Positions 18,356 to 27,273 of a DNA stretch of 64,000 nucleotides are shown piece after piece (within the stretch, counting starts at the first letter, position 1; every line of letters starts with the position of its first letter). The DNA comes from Rossellomorea pakistanensis (GTDB lineage: Bacteria > Bacillota > Bacilli > Bacillales > Bacillaceae_B): the NCBI RefSeq assembly GCF_016908495.1, contig NZ_JAFBDZ010000003.1, forward strand, positions 710,123 to 774,122. Reading direction: 5' to 3'. The notes beneath the pieces are model-generated. The model was given only the letters and a program-made list of their open reading frames with translations. It was not told the origin of the DNA and did no database searches. The position numbers and the translations under genes are program-made.

Positions 18356-18940
18356 TTGAAAAAATATAGCTTAATGATCCTTTTGGTGGGAGTCCTTCTC
18401 TTATCTGCCTGCGGTGGTGGTTTCAAAGCAGATACGGATTGGGAAGTTCAAGATTTCTCATATGTAAATCAAAATAATGAAAAGGTCAGCTTGAATGATT
18501 TAAAAGGGAAAGTGTGGATTGCAGATTTTGTTTTTACGAACTGTGAAACGGTCTGTCCCCCAATGACGTATAATATGACACAACTTCAAAAAAAGCTAAA
18601 GGAAGAAGGGATAACCGATTACCAAATCGTTTCCTTCAGTGTCGATCCCGAAGTAGATAAGCCAGAAGTGTTAAAAGAATATATCAGTAAATATGAAGCA
18701 AATACTGAGAAATGGGATCTACTTACAGGCTATTCGATGGATGAAATTTCGGAGTTCGCTGAAAAATCATTTAAAACGATCGTTGCCGACGATCCTAAAT
18801 CAGATCAAGTTGTACATGGTACAAGCTTCTATCTTGTTAATCAAGAAGGTGTTGTCGTAAAAAATTATACTGGTATAGAGGAAGTACCATTTGATCAAAT
18901 CGCAAGTGATATTGAAGCACTTATTGAAGAAGGAAAGTAG
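18356..18940 (+). CDS. SCO1/SenC-family lipoprotein, cytochrome oxidase assembly
   Basis: A 194-aa membrane-anchored thioredoxin-fold copper chaperone for CuA-site assembly in cytochrome c oxidase. The signal peptide ends in the lipobox LLSAC. The copper site is CETVC in FTNCETVCPPMT plus the distant His in VVHGTSFYLV. The start is TTG at 18356, nine bases after GGAGGGG. It is monocistronic, with a terminator directly behind the stop. Family members can also act as thiol-disulfide reductases. Confidence 0.9.
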   Translation: MKKYSLMILLVGVLLLSACGGGFKADTDWEVQDFSYVNQNNEKVSLNDLKGKVWIADFVFTNCETVCPPMTYNMTQLQKKLKEEGITDYQIVSFSVDPEVDKPEVLKEYISKYEANTEKWDLLTGYSMDEISEFAEKSFKTIVADDPKSDQVVHGTSFYLVNQEGVVVKNYTGIEEVPFDQIASDIEALIEEGK

Positions 18941-18964
18941 GGAGCCATTTTGGTTCCTTTTTTT
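18941..18964 (+). terminator. terminator of the SCO gene
   Basis: GGAGCCA pairs with TGGTTCC (one G-U), three-base loop, seven T. Confidence 0.8.
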
Positions 18965-19012
18965 ATTAGATAAGAATGTATTTAAATTTGGAGTGATTAT
19001 GGATAAAAAAGT

Positions 19013-19140
19013 TTGTCAGTGGCAAGCGTAAGCGCATAGGCCTTTGGGTCATAAGCCAAGCCCCTAGAAAGGGAAATATCACCCTCCCTAGGTGGTTCGT
19101 CTTATGCTTGTCAGGCCTGTTCAATGCGCTTCCGCTTTTC
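19013..19140. repeat. about 130-bp imperfect palindrome, dispersed Bacillus repeat (copy A)
   Basis: A long interrupted inverted repeat. AAGCGTAAGCGCAT on the left faces AATGCGCTTCCGCTT on the right. GTCATAAGC faces CTTATGCTTG. CCCTAG...AGGG faces CCCTCCCTAGG at the centre. No open frame fits. It shares AGCCAAGCC, AGGGAAAT..CACCCT and GCGCTT blocks with the element at 35038-35130. Confidence 0.7.
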
Positions 19141-19268
19141 TTATGAAAAACTAGGGCTTAACCATTCATGTATTTTTTGCTATAATGTTCATTTGTAAGA
19201 GAAAAGTGTATTACAATACGCCCATACATTTATATCTTGCAAATATAAATCAATAGGTGGTAATAAAA

Positions 19269-20225
19269 ATGAATCAGTATAGAGTGCTTTTATACTACAA
19301 ATATGTAACCATAGAAAACCCTGAAGAGTTTACAGCCCAACATAAAGAATTTTGTGATTCCTTAGGGTTAAAAGGAAGAATTCTCATTGCATCTGAGGGA
19401 ATCAACGGGACTGTATCAGGAACTGTGGAACAAACAAGTCAATACATGGATACTATGAAAAAAGATCCGCGTTTTGAAGATATGGTATATAAAATAGATG
19501 AAGCAAATGAGCATGCATTCCCAAAAATGAAAGTCCGTCATCGTCCAGAGCTTGTGACTCTTCGTTTAGAAGATGATGTAAATCCTAACAAAACGACGGG
19601 AGAATATTTGGATCCTAAAGAATTTTATAAAAGATTACAGGATGAAGATACCGTTGTTCTCGATGCTCGTAATGATTATGAATATGACTTAGGTCATTTT
19701 AGAGGGGCCATTAAACCGGACATTGAAAACTTCCGCGATCTCCCTCAATGGGTAAGAGAAAATAAAGAAATTTTAGAAGGTAAGAAAATTATTACGTACT
19801 GTACTGGCGGCATTCGTTGTGAAAAATTCTCTGGCTGGCTTGTAAAAGAAGGTTTTGAGGATGTTGGCCAATTACATGGAGGGATTGTTACGTATGGGAA
19901 AGACCCAGAAGTTCAAGGTGAACTGTGGGATGGTCAGCTCTACGTATTTGATGAGCGAATTGGTGTGCCAGTTAACCAAAAAGAGCATGTTGTCGTTGGA
20001 AAAGATTATTTCTCAGGTGAGCCTTGTGAACGTTACGTCAACTGTGCGAACCCATTCTGTAATAAAAAGATTTTATGTTCAGAAGAAAATGAACATAAAT
20101 ATTTAAGAAGCTGTTCACATGAATGTCGTACACATGAGCGCAATCGATATATTATTGAGCATGATTTAACGGAAGAAGAAGTGGCAGAACGAATGGAAAA
20201 GATTAAAGAAACGGAAAAGGCTTAA
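19269..20225 (+). CDS. trhO: tRNA uridine(34) hydroxylase, rhodanese-like
   Basis: A 318-aa enzyme that makes 5-hydroxyuridine at tRNA position 34 in an oxygen-dependent way (TrhO/YceA family). An N-terminal acylphosphatase-like domain (residues 1-95) is followed by a rhodanese domain with active-site Cys178 in [13 protein letters not shown]-terminal cysteine-rich region follows (CERYVNC, CNKKILC, CSHEC). I chose ATG 19269, with GGTGG ten bases upstream. It is a single gene between the palindrome and a terminator. Confidence 0.92.
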   Translation: MNQYRVLLYYKYVTIENPEEFTAQHKEFCDSLGLKGRILIASEGINGTVSGTVEQTSQYMDTMKKDPRFEDMVYKIDEANEHAFPKMKVRHRPELVTLRLEDDVNPNKTTGEYLDPKEFYKRLQDEDTVVLDARNDYEYDLGHFRGAIKPDIENFRDLPQWVRENKEILEGKKIITYCTGGIRCEKFSGWLVKEGFEDVGQLHGGIVTYGKDPEVQGELWDGQLYVFDERIGVPVNQKEHVVVGKDYFSGEPCERYVNCANPFCNKKILCSEENEHKYLRSCSHECRTHERNRYIIEHDLTEEEVAERMEKIKETEKA

Positions 20226-20240
20226 AACCTTGGAAATGAA

Positions 20241-20277
20241 ACGAGTAAATTCATTAAATGGATTTGCTCGTTTTTTT
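20241..20277 (+). terminator. terminator of trhO
   Basis: ACGAGTAAAT pairs with ATTTGCTCGT (one G-U), followed by seven T. Confidence 0.85.
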
Positions 20278-20396
20278 ATGGAGGGATGGTGGCGAAACTC
20301 ATTTGATTTGGGCATATATTTTCTAAGGAAAGAAAATTCAGATATATTGAAACCTTTTTTGTTTTGATTCGTAAAATAATAATGGAGGGGATATAC

Positions 20397-20543
20397 ATGT
20401 TATGGTCTATAATCATAACGATCTCTGTCTTGGTTGTTCTTGGACTTGCTGGTGCATTAGGAAGAAGAGCTGTGCATCGAAATAACGAAGAGCAGCTGGA
20501 GGAGATGGAAAGGGTTAGAAATAATCATTGGCCAGGTGTATGA
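20397..20543 (+). CDS. small membrane protein, 48 aa
   Basis: ATG 20397 lies six bases after GGAGGGG. The product starts MLWSIIITISVLVVLGLAGA, one membrane helix, and continues with a charged cytoplasmic tail (RRAVHRNNEEQLEEMERV). No family is recognised. The strong ribosome site and single-helix design resemble other small Bacillus membrane proteins. Confidence 0.6.
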   Translation: MLWSIIITISVLVVLGLAGALGRRAVHRNNEEQLEEMERVRNNHWPGV

Positions 20544-20576
20544 CGACGATTAAAAAATCTATTGTAATAAGGAGAA

Positions 20577-20615
20577 CCACCACGTCCATATAAGTATTGA
20601 TTATAGACGTGGTGG
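20577..20615. terminator. hairpin between convergent genes
   Basis: A ten-base perfect stem, CCACCACGTC (20577-20586) with GACGTGGTGG (20606-20615), and a 19-base loop. There is no T-run, so termination is uncertain, but it sits between two genes that face each other. Confidence 0.45.
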
Positions 20616-20654
20616 CTCAGGACCATTGTCTTCAGACAGACATTTATAAGATAG

Positions 20655-21269
20655 TTAATGATTTTTCTCCAATGCTAATTTAAGTCCAAATCCTATTAGG
20701 ACCAGTCCAGTTGCTTTGTCCATAACTTTTTGCACTTTAGGGGAAAGCAGCCAGTCACGCATATAGTTTATAAAAAATACATAGATAAAAAACCAAGTAA
20801 TGGAAAGAATTGTGTAGATAATTCCCATCATAATAAGCTGATAAATTGTTCCTGAACCAGCATTCACAAATTGCGGAAGGAAGGTTAAGAAGAACATTGC
20901 TACCTTTGGATTAAGCACATTTGATAATAATCCTTGTTTATAAGCTGAATTTCGCTTTGATATCTGGCTTGAATCCGCTATATCGCTTTTCTTTTTCGAC
21001 CAAAAGGAAGAAAGACCTAGATAAATTAAATAAATGGCACCTACATATTTAACGATTTCAAATGCAATAGCGGACTGCATGAGTATAGCAGACAAACCGA
21101 ATGCAGCGGCAAAAGTATGAATCAGACATCCCGTTGAAATTCCTAAAGCCATTTGAAATCCTGTCGTCCTACCAGTTGATATGGTTCTCTTCGTAATGAG
21201 TGCGGTATCAATTCCAGGGCTCATGACGACGAAAAGGGAGAGTAATAAAAACGTAAAGAATTCATTCAT
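20655..21269 (-). CDS. LysE/RhtB-family amino acid exporter
   Basis: A 204-aa membrane protein with about six helices. The N-terminal signature SPGIDTALITKRTISTGR carries the conserved glycine/proline-rich first loop of the LysE/RhtB family, which exports amino acids such as homoserine, threonine or lysine. NPKVAMFFLTFLPQFV is the second family motif. The start is ATG 21269 with AGGAGGG seven bases upstream. A 17-codon longer frame lacks a ribosome site. The substrate cannot be told from sequence. Confidence 0.88.
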   Translation of the reverse strand: MNEFFTFLLLSLFVVMSPGIDTALITKRTISTGRTTGFQMALGISTGCLIHTFAAAFGLSAILMQSAIAFEIVKYVGAIYLIYLGLSSFWSKKKSDIADSSQISKRNSAYKQGLLSNVLNPKVAMFFLTFLPQFVNAGSGTIYQLIMMGIIYTILSITWFFIYVFFINYMRDWLLSPKVQKVMDKATGLVLIGFGLKLALEKNH

Positions 21270-21370
21270 TTCGTTTCCCTCCTGACCTGAATTTTTTTGA
21301 AATTTAACTAAATTTACCACACTTCAAATCGATTGTTAAGAAAAATATTAAGGTAGGGGTTGATTTCTTT

Positions 21371-21685
21371 CTATGAAACGAGTTTCAACCCTGCAATACT
21401 AATGATGATCCCACTAATCAATAAGATTCGAATCCGATCTTTCGATTCATTAAAAAAAAGCATTCCGACAAGAACACTTCCAGCCGAACCGATTCCAGTC
21501 CAAATTGCATAGGCGGTTCCAACAGGTAAGGTTTTGACTGATAGAGAAAGTAAATAAAAGCTTATAGCACCGAAAACTATACACGATAAGCTTGGAATAA
21601 GTTTTTTAAATCCTTCAGATAATTTCATGGAAAGGACACCGCCAACCTCTGCGAACCCAGCAATAATTAAACAAATCCATGCCAT
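21371..21685 (-). CDS. SMR-family efflux protein, subunit of a pair
   Basis: A 104-aa four-helix small multidrug resistance protein. The essential membrane glutamate is in helix 1 (LIIAGFAEVGGVLSMKLSEGF), and the family motif is PVGTAYAIWTGIG. The ATG at 21685 is six bases after GAGGTG. A GTG three codons earlier is less likely. It is transcribed after a second SMR gene and a TetR regulator, as in the yvdTSR arrangement of B. subtilis. Such pairs often act as asymmetric dimers and export cationic drugs or guanidinium-like compounds. Confidence 0.88.
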   Translation of the reverse strand: MAWICLIIAGFAEVGGVLSMKLSEGFKKLIPSLSCIVFGAISFYLLSLSVKTLPVGTAYAIWTGIGSAGSVLVGMLFFNESKDRIRILLISGIIISIAGLKLVS

Positions 21686-21702
21686 GATGTTCACCTCTAA
21701 TC

Positions 21703-22062
21703 TTAAGATTGTAATGATTCTTGTTCATTAGTTGAAGCTGTCTTTTCATGATTGGTTAATTTTAAACCTATCACACAAGATAATAGCAGTAGAATAAAGA
21801 ATATTTTCAGAAACGAGACAGGCTCTTCAAGAAATACCATTCCAATAATGGCAGTCCCTGCTGCTCCGATACCCGTAAAAATGGCATATGCCGTCCCAAT
21901 GGGAATGAGCTTTATTGCTTTTGCGAAAAAATAGAAGCTAGAAGCAATTAGTACAATCGTGATCATGCTTGGTAAAAGGAGTGAGAACCCATTCGAATAC
22001 TTTAAGCCTAACGCCCACGCAATTTCTAATAAACCACCAATAATTAAAAACATCCACGCCAT
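21703..22062 (-). CDS. SMR-family efflux protein, SugE/Gdx-like partner
   Basis: A 119-aa four-helix protein with the helix-1 glutamate in GLLEIAWALGLKYSNGF and the motif PIGTAYAIFTGIGAAGTA. Helix 1 resembles SugE/Gdx guanidinium exporters more than EmrE. A hydrophilic C-terminal tail (HEKTASTNEQ) is longer than usual. The ATG directly follows the TetR stop codon, with its GAGGTG inside the tetR end, so the two are coupled. No guanidine riboswitch is visible, and control is through TetR. Confidence 0.88.
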   Translation of the reverse strand: MAWMFLIIGGLLEIAWALGLKYSNGFSLLLPSMITIVLIASSFYFFAKAIKLIPIGTAYAIFTGIGAAGTAIIGMVFLEEPVSFLKIFFILLLLSCVIGLKLTNHEKTASTNEQESLQS

Positions 22063-22653
22063 TTATTTCACCTCATTACTAATTCCATTCCAATAAACTT
22101 GCCATGATCCTTCTACTATTTGTTCAAACTTCTCGAACGAATCTACAATGTTACTGCGTGTAAAAATACCATCCAATAGACAATTAAAACTATTAACGTA
22201 AGGCTGAATATCGGCTGCTGGTATTTCCCCTTTATTCATTGATTCTTTAAACAAACCAGCCATCATTTCATCAAACTCACGCTCAAAACGAATATTCATT
22301 TCATTAATTCTCTCCTTTAAAAGTTCAGGAGGAAACAGTAACATCCGTTTATAAAATAGGATAAGATCCTGATCCTCCCAGCACATTTTGGCATTTTCTA
22401 TAATGATCTGATAAAGTGTAGCTTTTACTGAAGAATTTTTATCAGTAATCAATTGAAAAAATTGTTCATTATAGCCTTTAAATACTTTTTCTAATGCAGT
22501 TAGCAAGATATCATCCTTACTTGAAAAGTGATTATAAAGAGACGGTTTTTTTATTCCTACAAGCTTTGCAATATCTGCTAAGGAAGCACCTTCATACCCT
22601 TTTTGTGCAAATAATGAAATGGAAGTGTTGAGAATTTTGGTTTGAGTATCCAT
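22063..22653 (-). CDS. TetR-family repressor of the SMR pair
   Basis: A 196-aa regulator. The N-terminal helix-turn-helix is of TetR type (GASLADIAKLVGIKKPSLYNHF, split here as GASLADIAKLVG and IKKPSLYNHFSSKDD, residues ~23-48). The C-terminal part is the ligand-binding helical domain. It heads the operon with both SMR genes, and a palindromic operator sits just upstream. It is expected to repress its own operon until a toxic cation binds. Confidence 0.9.
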   Translation of the reverse strand: MDTQTKILNTSISLFAQKGYEGASLADIAKLVGIKKPSLYNHFSSKDDILLTALEKVFKGYNEQFFQLITDKNSSVKATLYQIIIENAKMCWEDQDLILFYKRMLLFPPELLKERINEMNIRFEREFDEMMAGLFKESMNKGEIPAADIQPYVNSFNCLLDGIFTRSNIVDSFEKFEQIVEGSWQVYWNGISNEVK

Positions 22654-22669
22654 TTACATCCCTCCTTAA

Positions 22670-22689
22670 ACTAACGATCGGTAGTTAGT
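22670..22689. promoter_or_regulatory. TetR-type operator
   Basis: ACTAAC and GTTAGT form an inverted repeat around GATCGGTA, 17 bases before the tetR start and next to the divergent GNAT promoter region. Confidence 0.7.
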
Positions 22690-22782
22690 ATCGTAGCATA
22701 GATTTTATTATAAGTAAATCAACAAAGGAATTAAAAATTTTATGTCGAATGATTGAATGATAGAATAGGGGAGGAATCATCG

Positions 22783-23265
22783 ATGGAGATAAGTATTAGA
22801 ACAGTAATGGTAAAAGATGCGGAAAGAATAAGTGAAATCATGAGACAAGAAAAAGTATTGCCAAATATCATTTCCCTTCCAAGCATGAGAACGGAAAAGA
22901 TGGAGGAGCGGTTGAAAAACGCAACCGCTGAAAACCATGAGTTTGTTGCTGAGGTTAATGGGATGGTTGTTGGGTTTTGTGGTTTACATCAAGGACGAGG
23001 CAGGCGTTCACATAGTGGAACCCTTTTTATCATGGTGGACGAAGAGTATCATGGAAAGGGAGTCGGAACGGCCCTGATAGAAAAAGTCATCGACCTTGCT
23101 GATCAATGGCTGCTTCTTGAGAGGATTGAACTAACAGTAATCGAGAACAATTCAAAAGCAAAATTACTTTATGAGCGCCTTGGATTTGTTGAAGAAGGAC
23201 TGGCACACGGAACGATCGTACAACATGGGCAATATGTTGGCGAATATCAAATGGCTAGATACTGA
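22783..23265 (+). CDS. GNAT-family N-acetyltransferase
   Basis: A 160-aa acetyltransferase. The acetyl-CoA binding motif A is MVDEEYHGKGVGTALIEKVI (residues ~85-104). The C-terminal NSKAKLLYERLGFVEEG is the usual motif B. I chose ATG 22783, after GGGGAGGAATC. A frame from 22753 lacks a ribosome site. The target is unknown. It precedes a small membrane protein gene and selB with short gaps, possibly as one transcript, and is divergent from tetR. Confidence 0.87.
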   Translation: MEISIRTVMVKDAERISEIMRQEKVLPNIISLPSMRTEKMEERLKNATAENHEFVAEVNGMVVGFCGLHQGRGRRSHSGTLFIMVDEEYHGKGVGTALIEKVIDLADQWLLLERIELTVIENNSKAKLLYERLGFVEEGLAHGTIVQHGQYVGEYQMARY

Positions 23266-23302
23266 CCAAACGGAACAATTCAAGAAAGGATGAATACCAC
23301 TT

Positions 23303-23473
23303 TTGAAGAAGAAAAACAGTAAAAAACTATGGCTTTTTGACCTATTTATTACCATCATCATTTTTTTATGGATGATGGCCAACTTCTATAACGGTGAAAC
23401 AGTGAAAGGATTTATATTTTTAATCTTATTTATCGTTATGATTGCTGTTTTATCATTTAAAAAAAGAAGATAG
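23303..23473 (+). CDS. small membrane protein, 56 aa
   Basis: A frame from TTG 23303 to TAG 23471, with AAGAAAGGA 12 bases before the start. The product begins MKKKNSKKLWLFDLFITI. It has two hydrophobic helices separated by ANFYNGETVKG and ends in a basic tail KKRR. It fills the space between the GNAT and selB genes exactly, and its stop codon abuts the selB ribosome site. The family is unknown. The basic ends and two-helix hairpin are consistent with a real membrane peptide. Confidence 0.6.
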   Translation: MKKKNSKKLWLFDLFITIIIFLWMMANFYNGETVKGFIFLILFIVMIAVLSFKKRR

Positions 23474-23483
23474 GGGGAGGAGA

Positions 23484-25367
23484 GTGAATAAACGATACTA
23501 CACGATTGGCATGGCCGGTCATATTGATCATGGAAAAACAACTTTAACAAAAGCGTTAACAAACATAGATACGGATCGATTAAAAGAAGAAAAAGAACGG
23601 AATATTTCTATTGAGCCGGGCTTTGCTCCTCTTTTTGAGGATGAACAAATACAGGTATCTGTCGTTGATGTACCTGGTCATGAACGTTTTATCAGGCAGA
23701 TGATTGCAGGAGTGGCAGGAATAGACCTCGTTGTTCTGGTTGTTGCAGCGGATGAGGGAGTTATGCCGCAAACGAAAGAGCACTTAGAAATCCTTTCTTT
23801 TCTTGGAATTAAATCTGGTATTGTTGCCTTAACCAAAATAGATCGAGTAGAAAAGGATCTCTATGATATAGCAAGGGAAGAAATTACAGAAGAGCTAGTC
23901 GGAACCGTGTTCGAAGGAGCCCCTATAGTTTTAGTCGATAGTTTGTCTGGGAAAGGGGTAGAGGAAGTAAAGACATATATTACAAAAACCATCGGGAAAC
24001 AAGAAACGACGAGGATTCAAGGGGATTTTCGACTGCCCATTGATCAAGTTTTTACCGTAAAAGGACAAGGAACGGTTGTACGTGGAACCGTTTACGAAGG
24101 GATGGTAGAAGAAGGAGAAACTCTCCATGTTTTGCCATTAGGATTAGAAACCCGAGCCCGTCAAATTCAAGTTCATCAAAAAGGAGCAAAAATGGTCTAT
24201 GGAGGTCAGCGTGCTGCCATCAACCTTTCAACACTTGCTAAAAATCAAATAAGACGTGGGGACGTTTTAGTGAAATCACCACATTTTACCGTGACAAAAA
24301 CGGTAGATGTAACCCTTAATCTTGTTCAAGATCTACAATATGAGGTAAAACAACGTATGCTTGTGAAAGTTCATACTGGTACTGCAGAGGTAATAGGAAA
24401 AATTGTTTTCTTTGATCGTAATGATGTTATGACAACTGATGAAGAGATTTATTGCCAATTGCGTTTGGAAGAACCCATTGTCACGAAGCGAAACGATCGA
24501 TTTATTGTGCGAAGACCGACTCCGAGTGAAACGATCGGGGGCGGAGAAATTATTGATCCAAATGGAGCCCGATATAAATTTGGTGAAGAAACTATTGCCA
24601 AGCTGAAAGCAAAACGTGAAGGTGCTCCTGAAGAAAGACTTTTACGAGTAATCCAGAACTGGAAAGTAGGAAGTCGCGATGAAATCCTACAGAAAACATC
24701 ACTATCAGGTGATGAGCTTGATGCTGTTCTGTGTATAAATGACTGGATTACGATTAATGGCAGCCAGATTACACATTCGTCATTAGTAAAACAGTTATAT
24801 ACATATATCTCAAATAAACTTGAGGACTTTCACAATAAAGAGTCAATGAAATACGGGATAGATAAAGCAGAGCTTATTCAATCTCTCCAACCAGTTTGGG
24901 ATAAGCAATTAGTTGAATATGTCCTTTCTCAAGGAAAGGACTGGAAGCAGGATGGCCCAATTATTTCTAAAGATAATTTTACTCCTCATGTCCCTTCACA
25001 GTGGAAAAAGCGTTCGGAAAATAGTCTCCTAAGTTTGAAAGAGTCAGGTAGGAAAGTGGAACCAATTGAGGTTTATTTAGTTAATGAAGGAATACCAAAG
25101 GAGCTCCAATCCTCTTTCATTCATTTTTATCGTGAGCAAAAACTGATTGTTCAACTGGAGGGTTCAGTTTGTTGGCATATAGAGGTATTTGATCATGCTT
25201 TAAAAATGTTAGTTGATCAAACGAATGAAACTTTTTCAATTAGCGAGGCGAAAGAAATACTAGGGCTTTCACGAAAATATATGATTCCATTTTTAGAATG
25301 CCTTGACAAAAAAGGATTCACTTTCAGGGATGGTGGGGAGAGAAGGTGGAAGGACGAAAGTAAATAG
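23484..25367 (+). CDS. selB: selenocysteine-specific translation elongation factor
   Basis: A 627-aa GTPase that delivers Sec-tRNA to UGA codons followed by a SECIS hairpin. The G1 motif is GHIDHGKTT near the N-terminus, the G3 motif is DVPGHERF and the G4 motif is TKID. EF-Tu-like domains II-III follow. The C-terminal winged-helix repeats (residues ~370-627, e.g. FSISEAKEILGLSRKY) bind SECIS RNA. The start is GTG 23484 after GGGGGAGG. A longer frame would begin in the preceding small ORF. Together with selC it shows a working Sec system. selA and selD must lie outside the window. Confidence 0.95.
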   Translation: MNKRYYTIGMAGHIDHGKTTLTKALTNIDTDRLKEEKERNISIEPGFAPLFEDEQIQVSVVDVPGHERFIRQMIAGVAGIDLVVLVVAADEGVMPQTKEHLEILSFLGIKSGIVALTKIDRVEKDLYDIAREEITEELVGTVFEGAPIVLVDSLSGKGVEEVKTYITKTIGKQETTRIQGDFRLPIDQVFTVKGQGTVVRGTVYEGMVEEGETLHVLPLGLETRARQIQVHQKGAKMVYGGQRAAINLSTLAKNQIRRGDVLVKSPHFTVTKTVDVTLNLVQDLQYEVKQRMLVKVHTGTAEVIGKIVFFDRNDVMTTDEEIYCQLRLEEPIVTKRNDRFIVRRPTPSETIGGGEIIDPNGARYKFGEETIAKLKAKREGAPEERLLRVIQNWKVGSRDEILQKTSLSGDELDAVLCINDWITINGSQITHSSLVKQLYTYISNKLEDFHNKESMKYGIDKAELIQSLQPVWDKQLVEYVLSQGKDWKQDGPIISKDNFTPHVPSQWKKRSENSLLSLKESGRKVEPIEVYLVNEGIPKELQSSFIHFYREQKLIVQLEGSVCWHIEVFDHALKMLVDQTNETFSISEAKEILGLSRKYMIPFLECLDKKGFTFRDGGERRWKDESK

Positions 25368-25383
25368 TTGCGGGATTCAGAAA

Positions 25384-25421
25384 AAGGCATTTCCTATTTT
25401 TAGATGGAAGTGTCTTTTTTT
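25384..25421 (+). terminator. terminator of selB
   Basis: AAGGCATTTCC pairs with GGAAGTGTCTT (two G-U type pairs), then T-run. Confidence 0.75.
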
Positions 25422-25515
25422 ATTCAGAATTCAAGGGATGAATAATAACACTTTATAATAAATCTACCTAAATCGTTAGGTATGTTAATACACTAAATAT
25501 GGGAGGGATGGAAAA

Positions 25516-26055
25516 ATGTACTCAACAAATTCTGCTTCAATGAAACGAAGAATGATTGCACTGCTAATTGATTATCTTATTATTATGGCGTACGGAGCTT
25601 TCCTATTAAGTATTTCATTTCTTCTTGGGCATCCACTTAATCCATTATTCGAAAATTCGGCTATGGTCGCCCAAACAGCCGGATTTATATTCGTAACTTT
25701 ACCCGTTTTCCTTTATTTCTTTCTAACGGAATCTTCCAGTCTTGGCGGTACAATCGGAAAGAAGAAAATGAGTCTAAAAGTGGTTTGTATCAATGGATTG
25801 AAATTGAAAAGAGGAAGGTCCTTCATGAGATCATTTATAAAATTTCTTCCATGGGAGCTTGCTCATTTTGGAGTATATAGATTAATTCTTCCCACTAATA
25901 TCAGTGAATCTACCATCGTGACTCTATTAGTTGTGGTCAATATGATCACAATGCTCTATTTGATTACGCCAATGTTTAATCGTGAAAGGAAATCGGTCTA
26001 TGATTGGCTAGCGGGTACGAAAGTGGTAAAGGAAGAGGCGGATGAACAGATTTAG
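25516..26055 (+). CDS. RDD-family membrane protein
   Basis: A 179-aa membrane protein. The conserved Arg and Asp pair of the RDD family is in MKRRMIALLIDYLIIM (helix 1), and the later Asp is in SVYDWLAGTKVV. There are four or five hydrophobic helices. Some RDD proteins act as Na+/H+ antiporters, but most are unassigned. The start is ATG 25516 with GGAGGGATGG ahead. It is a single gene followed by about 200 bp that carry a Zur-like box. Confidence 0.82.
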   Translation: MYSTNSASMKRRMIALLIDYLIIMAYGAFLLSISFLLGHPLNPLFENSAMVAQTAGFIFVTLPVFLYFFLTESSSLGGTIGKKKMSLKVVCINGLKLKRGRSFMRSFIKFLPWELAHFGVYRLILPTNISESTIVTLLVVVNMITMLYLITPMFNRERKSVYDWLAGTKVVKEEADEQI

Positions 26056-26203
26056 TTGTATAAAAATTTTATGAAAATTCCGGTGAAATCCTACAATAAA
26101 TCCACATTAATTACACGATCTACACTTCTACATCTTTCATTCTTAAAAACTATTCCAATAAAAATCCGTCATAGAATCCTTGGACAAGCATACTCTTTAT
26201 TAT

Positions 26204-26224
26204 AAAACGAAATCATTACGGTTA
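26204..26224. promoter_or_regulatory. Zur-like box before the permease pair
   Basis: A 21-bp site in which 16 of the 20 specified positions agree with the Bacillus Zur box. The core is ACGAAAT-C-ATTACGG. It lies 36 bases before the permease start. Confidence 0.6.
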
Positions 26225-26259
26225 CTATATATGGAATATAATATGAAGGAGTGAAAAGT

Positions 26260-27261
26260 ATGAATGCTTTTAAGGAATCAGCACAGGATGTAATAGGAGT
26301 CTTATTGTTCGGTTGTTTTTTGTTATTGTTTATAGCCGGTGATTGGGTAAAAAATTTTTTTCCTAAAGAGTTTCCCAATGATTCATTATTAAATATTAGT
26401 ACGATCTTTTTGAGTATTATTCTCGAAGCCATCCCGTTTATTTTAATTGGTGTATTTGCATCTGCCATTATACAAGTCTTTATCTCTGAGAATATGTTAA
26501 AAAAGTTGATTCCAAAAAACCGACCATATATGGCGCTTGTCCCAGCAGCTTTGGTCGGTGCGTTACTACCTGTTTGCGAGTGTGCGATTGTCCCGGTGGC
26601 AAGGAGATTAATTAAAAAAGGAGTTCCCCAACATCTAGGTATCGTCATTATGGTAACGGCACCAATTTTGAATCCCATAGTATTGGCCTCTACTTATTAC
26701 GCATTTCAAAGTAATATGTTGGTGGTTTGGGGAAGAATGGGTATTGCATTTGTTGCTGCGATTTTCATTGGAGCATTATTGTACAGGCTTTACGGAACGA
26801 AAAATGCCCTCATAGAAGAAACGAATCATGGACATGTTCACCATCAACTCGGTAAGCAAAATAAAGTGCTTCAAACCATCATACATGCAAGCGATGAATT
26901 TTTTGATATGGGAAAATATCTGATCATCGGAGCGTTAGCGGCCTCTATTTTTCAAACGTTTCTTAATCGCGAAGTACTGATTACATTAGGAAGTGGAGAT
27001 CTTATAGCTCCAGCCATAATGATGGGGTTTGCTTATATTGTCTCATTATGTTCTGAAGCAGATGCTTTCGTTGCATCATCCTTTGGGACCATATTTACCT
27101 CCTCATCTTTACTTGCCTTTCTCGTTTATGGTCCTATGATTGATTTCAAAAATACACTATTAATGTTGGCCTATTTTAAAAAGAGGTTTGTTGTTCTCTT
27201 CATTGTTGTTGTAACCCTTGTAGTCTACCTGTCAATTTTACTATTTCAACAATTAATCTAA
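26260..27261 (+). CDS. permease of the DUF318 / YcgR family
   Basis: A 333-aa integral membrane protein with about eight helices (PF03773 permease family, COG0701). The conserved segment LLPVCECAIVPVARRL contains two cysteines that in relatives face metal or metalloid. VSLCSEADAFVASSF is the paired second motif. A His-rich loop (HGHVHHQ, ~residue 190) lies between the halves. I chose ATG 26260, after AAGGAG. It is followed 12 bases later by its usual partner. A Zur-like box upstream suggests expression under zinc limitation. The cargo is unproven. Confidence 0.85.
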   Translation: MNAFKESAQDVIGVLLFGCFLLLFIAGDWVKNFFPKEFPNDSLLNISTIFLSIILEAIPFILIGVFASAIIQVFISENMLKKLIPKNRPYMALVPAALVGALLPVCECAIVPVARRLIKKGVPQHLGIVIMVTAPILNPIVLASTYYAFQSNMLVVWGRMGIAFVAAIFIGALLYRLYGTKNALIEETNHGHVHHQLGKQNKVLQTIIHASDEFFDMGKYLIIGALAASIFQTFLNREVLITLGSGDLIAPAIMMGFAYIVSLCSEADAFVASSFGTIFTSSSLLAFLVYGPMIDFKNTLLMLAYFKKRFVVLFIVVVTLVVYLSILLFQQLI

Positions 27262-27273
27262 AGAGGTGAACAC

